DNA of 64,000 bases from Pedobacter aquatilis (GTDB lineage Bacteria; Bacteroidota; Bacteroidia; Sphingobacteriales; Sphingobacteriaceae): NCBI RefSeq assembly GCF_030409415.1, contig NZ_JAUFPW010000036.1, positions 124,001 to 188,000 on the forward strand, given 5' to 3'. The notes below the pieces were generated by a model. It was not told where the DNA came from. It saw nothing but the letters and a program-made list of their open reading frames with translations, and did not search any database. The first letter of the stretch is position 1; each line of letters opens with the position of its first letter. The position numbers and the translations under genes are program-made. Positions 53,580 to 62,211 of this stretch are shown here, piece by piece.

Positions 53580-54737
53580 CTAAGGTTTTAAAATTACTTT
53601 AACACAGTCTTCTTCCTTCTCATTAAAGATTTTGTAACCATGCGCAGCTTCTTCCAATGGCAAGGTATGAGTAATAATATCATCTAGTATTACCTTGCCA
53701 TCGTTTACCAAATCAATAAGCTTGTCAACATAATTTAAAACTGGCGCCTGCCCCTGCTTAATTGTAATGCCTTTATCAAAAATCCTGAATAAGGGGAAAT
53801 TATCATAGGGTGAACCGTAAACGCCGACAATTGAAACTGTACCCATACGACGTACAGCCTCAAAGCACATGTCGAGTACCTTCATGGAACCTTTTTCAAA
53901 ATTTATAGTGGCCTTAACCTTGTCCATAAAACTTCTTTCTGGTTCAAAACCTACGGCATCTACACATACATCAGCCCCTCTTCCGCCAGTCATTGCCCGA
54001 ATAGCTTCTACAACATCCACCTTGTTCGGGTTTAATACATCTACGTTATTAACGGCCTTTGCTTTTTCTAAACGGTAATCCAAAGGATCAATGGCAATTA
54101 CCCTGCTGGCACCATTGAGCCAGGCAGCTTTCTGGGCCATCAAGCCTACCGGTCCGCACCCAAATATTGCAACAACTTCTCCTCCCTTAAGCTGCGCCCA
54201 ATCAATAGCCGACCAACCGGTTGGGAAAATATCGGTAAGAAATAAGGCTTGTTCATCTGACAGGTTCTCAGTAATTACCCTTGGGCTGATATCTGCATAG
54301 GGCACCCTAACATATTGTGCTTGTCCGCCACTATATCCTCCATATAAATCGGTATATCCAAAGAGTGCCCCTCCTTTCTGGCTTGCTAAGTCGCCATTAG
54401 GACCATAATTCTTATAATTAGACTCTTCGCAAGCCGGACTTGCTTCGTGTGTGCAGAAAAAGCATTTGCCGCATGAAATTGGAAAGGGTACCACGACCCT
54501 ATCGCCTCGCTTTAGATTGGTAATTGCAGCGCCTACTTCCTCTACGATGCCCATAAATTCGTGTCCCATCACCAAAGGATCTTTTTGTGGAACGGCGCCG
54601 CTAAGAATATGTAAATCAGAACCACAAATCGCTGTTGAGGTAACCTTCAAAATGACATCTCTAGGGTCAAGGATTTTCGGATCAGGTACTGTATCTACCT
54701 GAATATCTCCAGGCTTGTGAAAAACTGCTGCTTTCAT
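53580..54737 (-). CDS. Zinc-dependent alcohol dehydrogenase (medium-chain, formaldehyde dehydrogenase-like)
   Basis: A 385-residue medium-chain dehydrogenase. Catalytic zinc residues lie in TAICGSDLHI and GHEFMGIVEEVG; structural zinc cysteines in SCGKCFFCTHEASPAC. The NAD-binding motif is VAIFGCGPVGLMAQKAA. The long form with an insert after the zinc site resembles glutathione-independent formaldehyde dehydrogenases. Substrate not determined; possibly aldehyde detoxification. Single-gene unit. Confidence 0.9.
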   Translation of the reverse strand: MKAAVFHKPGDIQVDTVPDPKILDPRDVILKVTSTAICGSDLHILSGAVPQKDPLVMGHEFMGIVEEVGAAITNLKRGDRVVVPFPISCGKCFFCTHEASPACEESNYKNYGPNGDLASQKGGALFGYTDLYGGYSGGQAQYVRVPYADISPRVITENLSDEQALFLTDIFPTGWSAIDWAQLKGGEVVAIFGCGPVGLMAQKAAWLNGASRVIAIDPLDYRLEKAKAVNNVDVLNPNKVDVVEAIRAMTGGRGADVCVDAVGFEPERSFMDKVKATINFEKGSMKVLDMCFEAVRRMGTVSIVGVYGSPYDNFPLFRIFDKGITIKQGQAPVLNYVDKLIDLVNDGKVILDDIITHTLPLEEAAHGYKIFNEKEEDCVKVILKP

Positions 54738-54998
54738 AATCTATATAATTTAAGTTTAATGAGTCAATTCCTAGACTCTATTTAATAACAGTAAAATATC
54801 AGATTTGATAAAGAAAAGATGAAATACAGTATTAATGCCCTAATTGTTCTTTTGATACGTATAAATTGCTATAATGAAATGAATATAAGATGTTCTCGAA
54901 AACTATTCCGCATTCCCTATTTAGCAAAATATACATTTAAATGAGCGCATGTTTAAGATTTAATTACATATTGCAAGTATTTAGAATTTATCAGCAAT

Positions 54999-55436
54999 AT
55001 GAATAATGATGATGTTTACAGGTTTGTGTTAGCACAAAATGAAACCTACACCCAGGCACTTGAAGAATTGAAGAATGGTAAGAAAGAGAGCCACTGGATG
55101 TGGTATGTATTTCCGCAGCTTAAGGGAATCGGAAATAGTGAAAACGCACAATTCTACGGAATCAGAGATATCGATGAGGCAGAGACCTTTATGAGACATC
55201 CGATACTTGGCAAGCACCTGATAGAAATTTCCGAAACCGTATTGAATATAAACAACCGCTCAGCTCTCCAGATTTTTGGAAATCCTGATTATTTAAAACT
55301 TCATTCCTGCATGAGCTTATTTGCTCAATTAAATGATGGTACAAAAGTCTTTCAGGCAGTTATCGATAAATACTTCAATGGCATACCAGATGAGGTTACC
55401 ATAAATATCCTGAAAAACAACAGAGCTAAACTTTGA
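54999..55436 (+). CDS. DUF1810 family protein
   Basis: A 145-residue soluble protein. RFVLAQNETYTQALEELKNGKKESHWMWYVFPQLKGIG and the following YGIRDIDEAETFMRHPILG are the DUF1810 signature, related to the calpastatin-like/NADAR-neighbouring fold; function unknown. Its last bases overlap a decayed minus-strand gene. Confidence 0.92.
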   Translation: MNNDDVYRFVLAQNETYTQALEELKNGKKESHWMWYVFPQLKGIGNSENAQFYGIRDIDEAETFMRHPILGKHLIEISETVLNINNRSALQIFGNPDYLKLHSCMSLFAQLNDGTKVFQAVIDKYFNGIPDEVTINILKNNRAKL

Positions 55437-55722
55437 TGTCAATATCATTTTGCAAACTTTGATTTCCAGGAAGAGATTTCTTCACTTCGGTGAGTGTAAC
55501 ATTTAGTTTCATTGCATAAGCCTGCACATCCTCCATACGATGAAGGCGGTACTTCCTGATTTCAGCCTAAATTTCTTCATATGTGACAACCTTTTTATCC
55601 AATGCAGATTTGATGAATTACCATTAGATAAAGCCCTTGAAATTGGCTTGATACTTATCGCACTCCATTTTTCTGTTAAGTGGAAGGCTATAAATAGGAG
55701 GAGATAACTTAAAGCTTTCCAT
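55426..55722 (-). pseudogene. Decayed small gene with three in-frame stops
   Basis: Reading from ATG 55722 gives MESFKLSPPIYSLPLNRKM then FKGFI, a stop (codon 33), W, a stop (codon 35), FIKSALDKKVVTYEEI, a stop (codon 52), then AEIRKYRLHRMEDVQAYAM and VTLTEVKKSLPGNQ to a stop at 55426. Both sides of the stops have normal coding character (charged and hydrophobic residues in helix patterns), so one frame seems to have been a 98-residue protein. Three substitutions to stop suggest neutral decay. The parent family is not recognised. Confidence 0.5.
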
Positions 55723-55815
55723 CCCACTTTGTACGGTCAAGATCCGGATCCATCAAGCAATGGAATTGCTTAAAAGCAGCTGTCAAGGTATTGGAAAAAG
55801 TCCATCGAATAATCG

Positions 55816-57216
55816 CTAGCTCATGTTTTTACCATCCTTTACATGCAGCCGACGGAAAATCAATCCTGAAAGTATGGTCAAACTGCCTATAACCAGGAAT
55901 GTATAACTGAAAGCCTGATGGACATCATTATTGATTGTTTTAGCATCTCCCTGGAAAATCTTGAGCACGATCAATCCAAAAGCAACTCCGAACCCGATTG
56001 CAAGTTGTTGGTTTACCGACACCAGTGAATTTCCACTGCTGGTATGGTATAGTCGCAAATCTGCAATTGAGATGGTGTTCATGGCCGTAAATTGGATGGA
56101 GTTGAAGAATCCTAGTAATGCGATGACAGGCAGATAATAAAAGAGCGACTCCCGCATGAAAGTCAACCCCATGATACAAATCAGTATGCCAATAATAAAA
56201 GTATTAACCATCAAGGTAGCCCGGTATCCAAATTTCCCCAAAATTTTAATTACTTTTGATTTGCCAAACATGGCAGTTAAAGCCATAGGTGCAACCATCC
56301 ATCCGGAAACGACTGCGGACTGATTATATGCAATTTGTACTAACATGGGCAAAAGTAATGGTATTGAACTAATGCCGAGTCTGGTCACTAGATTCCCTAA
56401 AATACCAACCCTGAAAGTCCTCACTTTGAATAAGTTTAGGGGAAATATAGGATTGTTATCTTTCTTTGCATGTTTGTAATAAAAAAACATAAGCATAAAA
56501 CCGGTTAGTAATGCGAACAGTGCAGGGGTTACATACACCTCACTCCCAAATAATTCCAGCGCTATAGACAGCGCCAGAGAAGCAGATGCAAATATCAGAA
56601 AACCTCGCAAATCGAAATCAATAACCGCGGAACGATAATCAGGCATATAATTAATACTCAATATTATACCAAGTATGCTCATTGGTATATTGATGAGGAA
56701 AATCCAGTGCCAGCTAAAATAATCAACCATATAACCACCAACCAGTGGCCCCAGTACCGGACCTATCAGTGCAGGGATAATTGCAAAATTCATGGCTTTT
56801 AATAAATCCTTACGGGCAAACGTGCGTATGAGCGCCAACTTTCCTACCGGGGTCATGAGGCTTCCGCCAACGCCTTGAAGCATTCTGGCCAATACGAGTT
56901 GCGTAAGGTTGGTAGAAAGTGAGCAAAAAAGCGAACCCAGACCAAAGATAATTAAAGCACATATGAAAACCTTCTTGGTACCAAACTTATCTGCCAGAAA
57001 TCCGCTGATTGGCATGAACACGGCGAGTGTAAGCACATAGCCAATAATTGCATTCTGCATGTTTAAAGGGGATTCTTTCAAATCTGCAGCAATCGCTGTC
57101 AAGGAAGTATTGAGAATTGTAGAATCCAGCATCTGCATGAAAATAGATGTTGCAAGAATAACTGGGAGCATCCTTTTTGTGGAAGCGGAATTCGTATCGG
57201 GTTCTGCGCTATTCAT
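55816..57216 (-). CDS. DHA2-family MFS drug efflux transporter
   Basis: A 466-residue, 14-helix-type major facilitator. MLDSTILNTSLTAIAADL is motif D1-like at helix 1, GFLADKFGTKKVF is motif A, LARMLQGVGGSLMTPVGKLALIR is motif B/C region and GPVLGPLVGGYMVDYFSWHWIFLINIP is motif C. No accompanying periplasmic adaptor gene is present, so it may act alone at the inner membrane. Substrate unknown. Confidence 0.92.
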   Translation of the reverse strand: MNSAEPDTNSASTKRMLPVILATSIFMQMLDSTILNTSLTAIAADLKESPLNMQNAIIGYVLTLAVFMPISGFLADKFGTKKVFICALIIFGLGSLFCSLSTNLTQLVLARMLQGVGGSLMTPVGKLALIRTFARKDLLKAMNFAIIPALIGPVLGPLVGGYMVDYFSWHWIFLINIPMSILGIILSINYMPDYRSAVIDFDLRGFLIFASASLALSIALELFGSEVYVTPALFALLTGFMLMFFYYKHAKKDNNPIFPLNLFKVRTFRVGILGNLVTRLGISSIPLLLPMLVQIAYNQSAVVSGWMVAPMALTAMFGKSKVIKILGKFGYRATLMVNTFIIGILICIMGLTFMRESLFYYLPVIALLGFFNSIQFTAMNTISIADLRLYHTSSGNSLVSVNQQLAIGFGVAFGLIVLKIFQGDAKTINNDVHQAFSYTFLVIGSLTILSGLIFRRLHVKDGKNMS

Positions 57217-57347
57217 TTATTTTTCAAAAAGACTGACCTACGCAAATTAAACTAAAATCGGTATTTTAAACATACTATCTGAGGCAGAAAGAAATAAAAG
57301 TTTAAAAGGTGTTCAGCAAGAAAGAGTATTTATACTTATATCTGAAA

Positions 57348-57881
57348 TTATCCGGGGCTTTCTGATGAATCTGGTGGTAATCTGAATGTGCTGCCAGAAT
57401 GAGATCGGATATCACGAGCTACATTTCCTCTATCAAAGTGGTGATGTTTATAAAAATCACTGCGATCCAGTTCTGTGATATCTTCTTCAAGTCTTAGTGC
57501 TACCGGACTGCCTATAATGGAGCGTATATGGTCTTCCATATCATGTGTAACCTCACCACTTATGTATATTGGCATGGCCGAAAACTGCTCCTTGTGTATA
57601 TCCGGCAGCACAACTGCATCAGTATTCTCTGAGAGATTAGCCAGACCAATCGGCAAAATAACTGTCTTTTCCGAACCTGTAATTTCAGTTAATAATTCAA
57701 TAACGAGGTACCTGATGGTGTTGTTTATTGTATCAAACAGCAAGTCTTGAACCCTACCTATAGTATGCTCACTCTCATTAACTACTTGCCATCCAGTGAT
57801 GTCAGTTCCGCCATTGGTTAAGATATAATCGGATTTGGAAAGCGCTTCAAGATTGCTGTAATGTATCGGTGTGGTATTCAT
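57348..57881 (-). CDS. PRC-barrel domain protein
   Basis: A 177-residue soluble protein. GWQVVNESEHTIGRVQDLLFDTINNTIRYLVIEL is the PRC-barrel signature, followed by strands VILPIGLANL and AVVLPDI. The C-terminal 40 residues are polar and disordered. PRC-barrel proteins are common in stress clusters; role unknown. Single gene. Confidence 0.88.
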   Translation of the reverse strand: MNTTPIHYSNLEALSKSDYILTNGGTDITGWQVVNESEHTIGRVQDLLFDTINNTIRYLVIELLTEITGSEKTVILPIGLANLSENTDAVVLPDIHKEQFSAMPIYISGEVTHDMEDHIRSIIGSPVALRLEEDITELDRSDFYKHHHFDRGNVARDIRSHSGSTFRLPPDSSESPG

Positions 57882-58093
57882 ATTTCAATGTTTTTTTTAC
57901 CATTTAAAGGCATAAACAGAAAACAACGCACAACAAAAATGGTTTGCTTTAAGTTCATAACGGTATAATACTGATAGAATAATAAAATTGGCTGATAATA
58001 TCAGACTATAACAAAAAAATAAATACTGAATACCTGCTAATTGAAACTACATAAAGCCATCTTAATATGCTTCATTAAATTTTATATTGCCAG

Positions 58094-58885
58094 CTACATA
58101 TTATGAATAGATTTTGACTTGTTTTTAAGGCCATGTAAAATAATACAAACCAAGATTACACTCATAATCGTATAGCAGGCATATGTGACAATTTCCCCAC
58201 CATCATTATTTTTATTAGATACCGAAATACCAAACAATGCCCAAACGCCAACGGCAGCAAATTCCCGTAAGTTTCGGGTGTAAATCATAAAAACATTAAC
58301 CATCCCCGCTACACAAACCATTACGATTGCCCAGGTTAATGATGAAAGGCCCAATCCATTCCAGCCTACCTTAGTTAAATAAGCGGAAACATTCGCTATA
58401 AGCGCAACGCTAACCCAGCCAGAATATAAAGCAAATGGCCAGAATACAAATAAGTAGTGTTTTAAAGGATGTGCATCAAGCTCCATTCGGGTATTGATAA
58501 CAATTTTTAGTAGGGAGAATAGCAAAACCGTCATGATTAATACTGAAACACCTGTATAATCTGATAACCAGGCGACCACCCATAATGAATTCGCAAGGCA
58601 AGAAACAACGAACCACCAACCTACTTTTGTCAGTATGCCTTCTTTAAATTTATCATTTACAGGATTAGTGGATGTGAAAATCACAAAACCAAAAAGGCCA
58701 AGGTAAATAAGTCCCCAAATTGAAAAAGTAAACCCTGCCGGAGTGAAGTGATTGAAATAACGGTCGGAAATGGTCTTCATCGTTTCCCCATTCAGAAAAC
58801 CGGCATTTGACAGGTAGTTAACTGCAATTGTTAAGATTAGGGCAAGCCCATTTACAATTGGGAATAATCTTTTAGGGTTGTTCAT
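58094..58885 (-). CDS. TspO/MBR-related tryptophan-rich membrane protein
   Basis: Starting at ATG 58885 (MNNPKRLFPIVNGLALIL) gives 263 residues; the upstream 16 residues look spurious. About eight membrane helices are seen. FTFSIWGLIYLGLFGFVIF, CLANSLWVVAWLSDY and PFALYSGWVSVALIANVSAYL match the tryptophan-rich TspO-like family (longer than classical TspO of about 160 residues). In bacteria it binds porphyrins or acts in stress; here unknown. Confidence 0.78.
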   Translation of the reverse strand: MNNPKRLFPIVNGLALILTIAVNYLSNAGFLNGETMKTISDRYFNHFTPAGFTFSIWGLIYLGLFGFVIFTSTNPVNDKFKEGILTKVGWWFVVSCLANSLWVVAWLSDYTGVSVLIMTVLLFSLLKIVINTRMELDAHPLKHYLFVFWPFALYSGWVSVALIANVSAYLTKVGWNGLGLSSLTWAIVMVCVAGMVNVFMIYTRNLREFAAVGVWALFGISVSNKNNDGGEIVTYACYTIMSVILVCIILHGLKNKSKSIHNM

Positions 58886-59157
58886 TTTTAGGAGCTGTTT
58901 GAAATCTACTTTTAATATAATGCCGAACAACACTAAATTGAGATTGTTTGTTTGAAATATAAAACCCAGCTACTATATGATCCAAATGTAGTCTTCGTAA
59001 TATGTGTATTTTCGGGATCTAACTTCTCATTTACGAGTGCGCCTAGTCATTCCATAAAAACTTTAGCCAATTGTTCTTAAATATGCTTAACTAAATACAT
59101 GTTGCCAATTAAAATAAAATTTAGAAACATTTCCTTACAAAGTGGGTTAGCTATGGT

Positions 59158-60285
59158 ATGAACCTTAAATCTACTTCAAATATTTACCGTACCGTTACTT
59201 CAATTGTCCTGTATACCGCAGGCCTGATCATCCTCCTTTGGTTTTTGTTCAAAATTCTGAGCGTTGTACTGCTGGGCCTGTTTGCAATGGTGCTGGGGTT
59301 AATCATAAATGCCCCGGTCAGCAAATTAGAAAAGAAAGGAATGAAGCGATGGCTGGCCAGCCTGATCGTGTTCGCAATAATATTTGGGGTTTGCGCTCTA
59401 CTTGGCTGGATGGTTGTTCCGCACTTAAGCGATCAGCTTGATGTATTAATCGGCAACTTACCTAAATACTATTCCAGCGTAATGGGTTATCTACAAACCC
59501 TGCTCAAAAAATTCCCTGAACTAAGTCGGGAAGTTAACCAAGGTGGAATTTCAGTTTCTTCTGCGATGCCTTCCATCGGAAGCACAGTGCTTGGGATCGG
59601 GAATTTTTCCTTTTCGGTATTGGGCGGTATTTTTGTATTTATTGTTTTCCTCTGTATGGTGGTTTTTTTTGTCGGCAATCCCCGTCCGATAATTGGATTG
59701 TACCTAACCGTTTTTCCACCAGAACAGCGTTCAAAAGCAGAACATGCATTAAAACATACTTCAGTCATGTTGGTCGGCTGGATGAAATCAAACCTGATTG
59801 GTGGTGCACTGGAAGCGATTGTGGTTTATGGTTTTCTTACCTTGATGAATGTGCCAGGTGCCTTGGTTTGGGCTGCACTCGCTTTCTTCTCCGAACTAAT
59901 TCCTAAAATAGGTTTTTATATAATGGCTATCCCGCCAACACTTGTTGCCTTGTCGGTTAGTCCGGCCACAGCATTTTGGTGTTTAATATTTTTTTTAGTG
60001 CTTAATGAACTGGTTTCCGACTTTTTGATGCCTAAACTGCGATCGTCAACCATGAACATCCATCCGGTTTCCTCGTTATTTCTGCTTTTGGCAATGGGTA
60101 CAGCCTTCGGACTTACCGGTGCACTGCTCGCTACCCCACTGGCAGCAATTATAAAGGCCTACTATGAGGAATTTTACCTAAGCCAGTTTGATAAGGATGA
60201 ATCTGTTGAAGAACGTACTGATGAGATTTTATATAATGAACTGAGGATTGTGACCGCCGAAGGGCATCAGACACGGGCTGATTAA
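59158..60285 (+). CDS. AI-2E family transporter (PerM-like)
   Basis: A 375-residue permease with about eight membrane helices. GLIILLWFLFKILSVVLLGLFAMVLGLIINAPVSKLEKKGMKRWLA at the N-terminus and LVWAALAFFSELIPKIGFYIMAIPPTLVAL are conserved blocks of the family. Some members export AI-2 or ions; others are sodium/proton antiporters, so function is open. Base composition is richer in G+C than the left half of the window. It precedes treZ by 69 bases and may be co-transcribed. Confidence 0.92.
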   Translation: MNLKSTSNIYRTVTSIVLYTAGLIILLWFLFKILSVVLLGLFAMVLGLIINAPVSKLEKKGMKRWLASLIVFAIIFGVCALLGWMVVPHLSDQLDVLIGNLPKYYSSVMGYLQTLLKKFPELSREVNQGGISVSSAMPSIGSTVLGIGNFSFSVLGGIFVFIVFLCMVVFFVGNPRPIIGLYLTVFPPEQRSKAEHALKHTSVMLVGWMKSNLIGGALEAIVVYGFLTLMNVPGALVWAALAFFSELIPKIGFYIMAIPPTLVALSVSPATAFWCLIFFLVLNELVSDFLMPKLRSSTMNIHPVSSLFLLLAMGTAFGLTGALLATPLAAIIKAYYEEFYLSQFDKDESVEERTDEILYNELRIVTAEGHQTRAD

Positions 60286-60354
60286 TCAAATTTTGCTGAG
60301 AAATCAAGAATAGAAATGTTAGATCAGCATTTTGCTTTCCCAAAACATTAACCC

Positions 60355-62211
60355 ATGGAAATCAACATACAACAAAGAACAATCGGACTGAATTTTTGCA
60401 ACGACGGGCAGGCAACCATATGGGTCTGGGCACCAAGGGCTTCGGGTGTCAGCCTTCATATTACTGCCAATGCATTAACCTTGCCTCTAAATAAGCAGGA
60501 AATGGGCTACTGGTTTCTTCGTACCGAAGAAATTCGTGATGGCGATGATTACCAGATTTTACTAACGGACGCCAAAGCTGAAGAAAAATCAGCCGAGCGT
60601 TTAACTAAAGTTTATCCAGACCCTGCATCTTTGTATCAACCAAATGGCGTACATGGTCCTTCACGTGCTATCGACCTGAACGCATTTGCGTCGGACTCTT
60701 CTCTCTGGAAGGGAATCGTTCTTGAAGATTACATTATATACGAGCTACATACCGGAACTTTTACGGAAAAGGGAGATTTTAATGGAATCGAAGAAAAATT
60801 AGATCACCTCGTTGATTTGGGCATTACAGCCATTGAAATTATGCCTGTGGCACAGTTTCCCGGCAACAGGAACTGGGGGTATGATGGTGTATGCGCCTTT
60901 GCCGTGCAAAACTCATATGGCGGACCTCATGCTTTAAAAGCCCTGGTGGATAGTTGCCATGAAAAAGGGTTGGCGGTAATTCTAGATGTGGTGTTCAATC
61001 ATTTCGGACCTGAAGGCAATTATGCAGAATCGTTTGGCCCTTATGCAACAGATAAATACAAAACCCCATGGGGTGAGGCGATGAATTTTGATGACGCGTG
61101 GAGCGATGGCGTACGGAATTTTTTCATTGAAAATGCGTTGATGTGGTTACGTGATTTCCGCATCGACGCATTACGTCTTGATGCAGTACATGCCATCAAG
61201 GATTTTGGAAGCAAGCATATCCTTAGCGAACTAAGGCAATGGGTTTCCCAACTTTCTGACTATACCGGGCAGACATATTATTTACTTGCCGAACTAGATC
61301 TGAATGACAACCGCTACCTTAATCCAGCAGATAAGGGTGGCTATGAATTGGATGCACAATGGTCAGATGAGTTCCATCATGCCCTTCGCGTAAGTGCAGG
61401 CCAGGCTCCCCTTGGTTATTATGCTGATTTTAATGGTATTGCAGACCTTGCCAAAGCCTTCAATGATGCCTATGTTTACACAGGTGCTTACTCTGAACAC
61501 CGGAAAAAAAAATTCGGGGCACCTGCCGATAACCCTGGAAAGCAGTTTATCGTTTTTTCGCAGAACCATGATCAGATCGGTAACCGGATGCTTGGCGAAC
61601 GCAGTAGTCAGCTAATAAGTTACGAACTTTCGAAGGTATTGGCCGGGGCAGTATGTTGTTCACCTTTCCTGCCTTTGCTGTTTATGGGCGAAGAATGGGC
61701 CTCAGTTTCACCTTTCCAGTATTTTATCAGTCACACAGATGCAAAACTCACTGATAGCGTGCGTAAAGGCAGGCAAAATGAATTTGCAGCTTTTCATGCT
61801 ATTGATAATGTTCCAGACCCTGCAGCTTCGGAAACATTTGAGCGCTCAAAACTGGACTGGGAAAATGTGAGCCAAGCCAAACATCAGAAAATGCTGAATT
61901 ACTACAAAGCCATAATCAGTTTAAGAAAATCTTCCCCTGCATTGCAATCGGGCAGGCAAAATACTCGGGCAATAGCCTATTCTGAGCATAATTTACTGGT
62001 GCTTCACCGGGAAACCGAAAGCCAGCAGGTTATTTGCATATTTAATTTTTCAGACAAAGTTGCAGATTTAATACCGGCAGGCGATCTATCCGATTACAGG
62101 CTCGCCCTGAATTCAGCTTCCACCAGCTATGGCGGCCCTGATACAATATCCGGCACACCCGAAATCCCTGGGTTTATCCAATCCGAATCCTTACTAATTT
62201 TTATAAAATAA
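60355..62211 (+). CDS. treZ: Malto-oligosyltrehalose trehalohydrolase
   Basis: TreZ releases trehalose from the end of a malto-oligosyltrehalose chain. The 618-residue GH13 enzyme has an N-terminal CBM48-like domain (ATIWVWAPRASGVSLHI), then the barrel: WGYDGVCAFAVQNSYGGP, VILDVVFNHFGPEGNY, FRIDALRLDAVHAI (nucleophile aspartate), YYLLAELDLND (acid) and FSQNHDQIGNR. The stop at 62211 is followed at 62212 by the treY start with no gap. Confidence 0.95.
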   Translation: MEINIQQRTIGLNFCNDGQATIWVWAPRASGVSLHITANALTLPLNKQEMGYWFLRTEEIRDGDDYQILLTDAKAEEKSAERLTKVYPDPASLYQPNGVHGPSRAIDLNAFASDSSLWKGIVLEDYIIYELHTGTFTEKGDFNGIEEKLDHLVDLGITAIEIMPVAQFPGNRNWGYDGVCAFAVQNSYGGPHALKALVDSCHEKGLAVILDVVFNHFGPEGNYAESFGPYATDKYKTPWGEAMNFDDAWSDGVRNFFIENALMWLRDFRIDALRLDAVHAIKDFGSKHILSELRQWVSQLSDYTGQTYYLLAELDLNDNRYLNPADKGGYELDAQWSDEFHHALRVSAGQAPLGYYADFNGIADLAKAFNDAYVYTGAYSEHRKKKFGAPADNPGKQFIVFSQNHDQIGNRMLGERSSQLISYELSKVLAGAVCCSPFLPLLFMGEEWASVSPFQYFISHTDAKLTDSVRKGRQNEFAAFHAIDNVPDPAASETFERSKLDWENVSQAKHQKMLNYYKAIISLRKSSPALQSGRQNTRAIAYSEHNLLVLHRETESQQVICIFNFSDKVADLIPAGDLSDYRLALNSASTSYGGPDTISGTPEIPGFIQSESLLIFIK

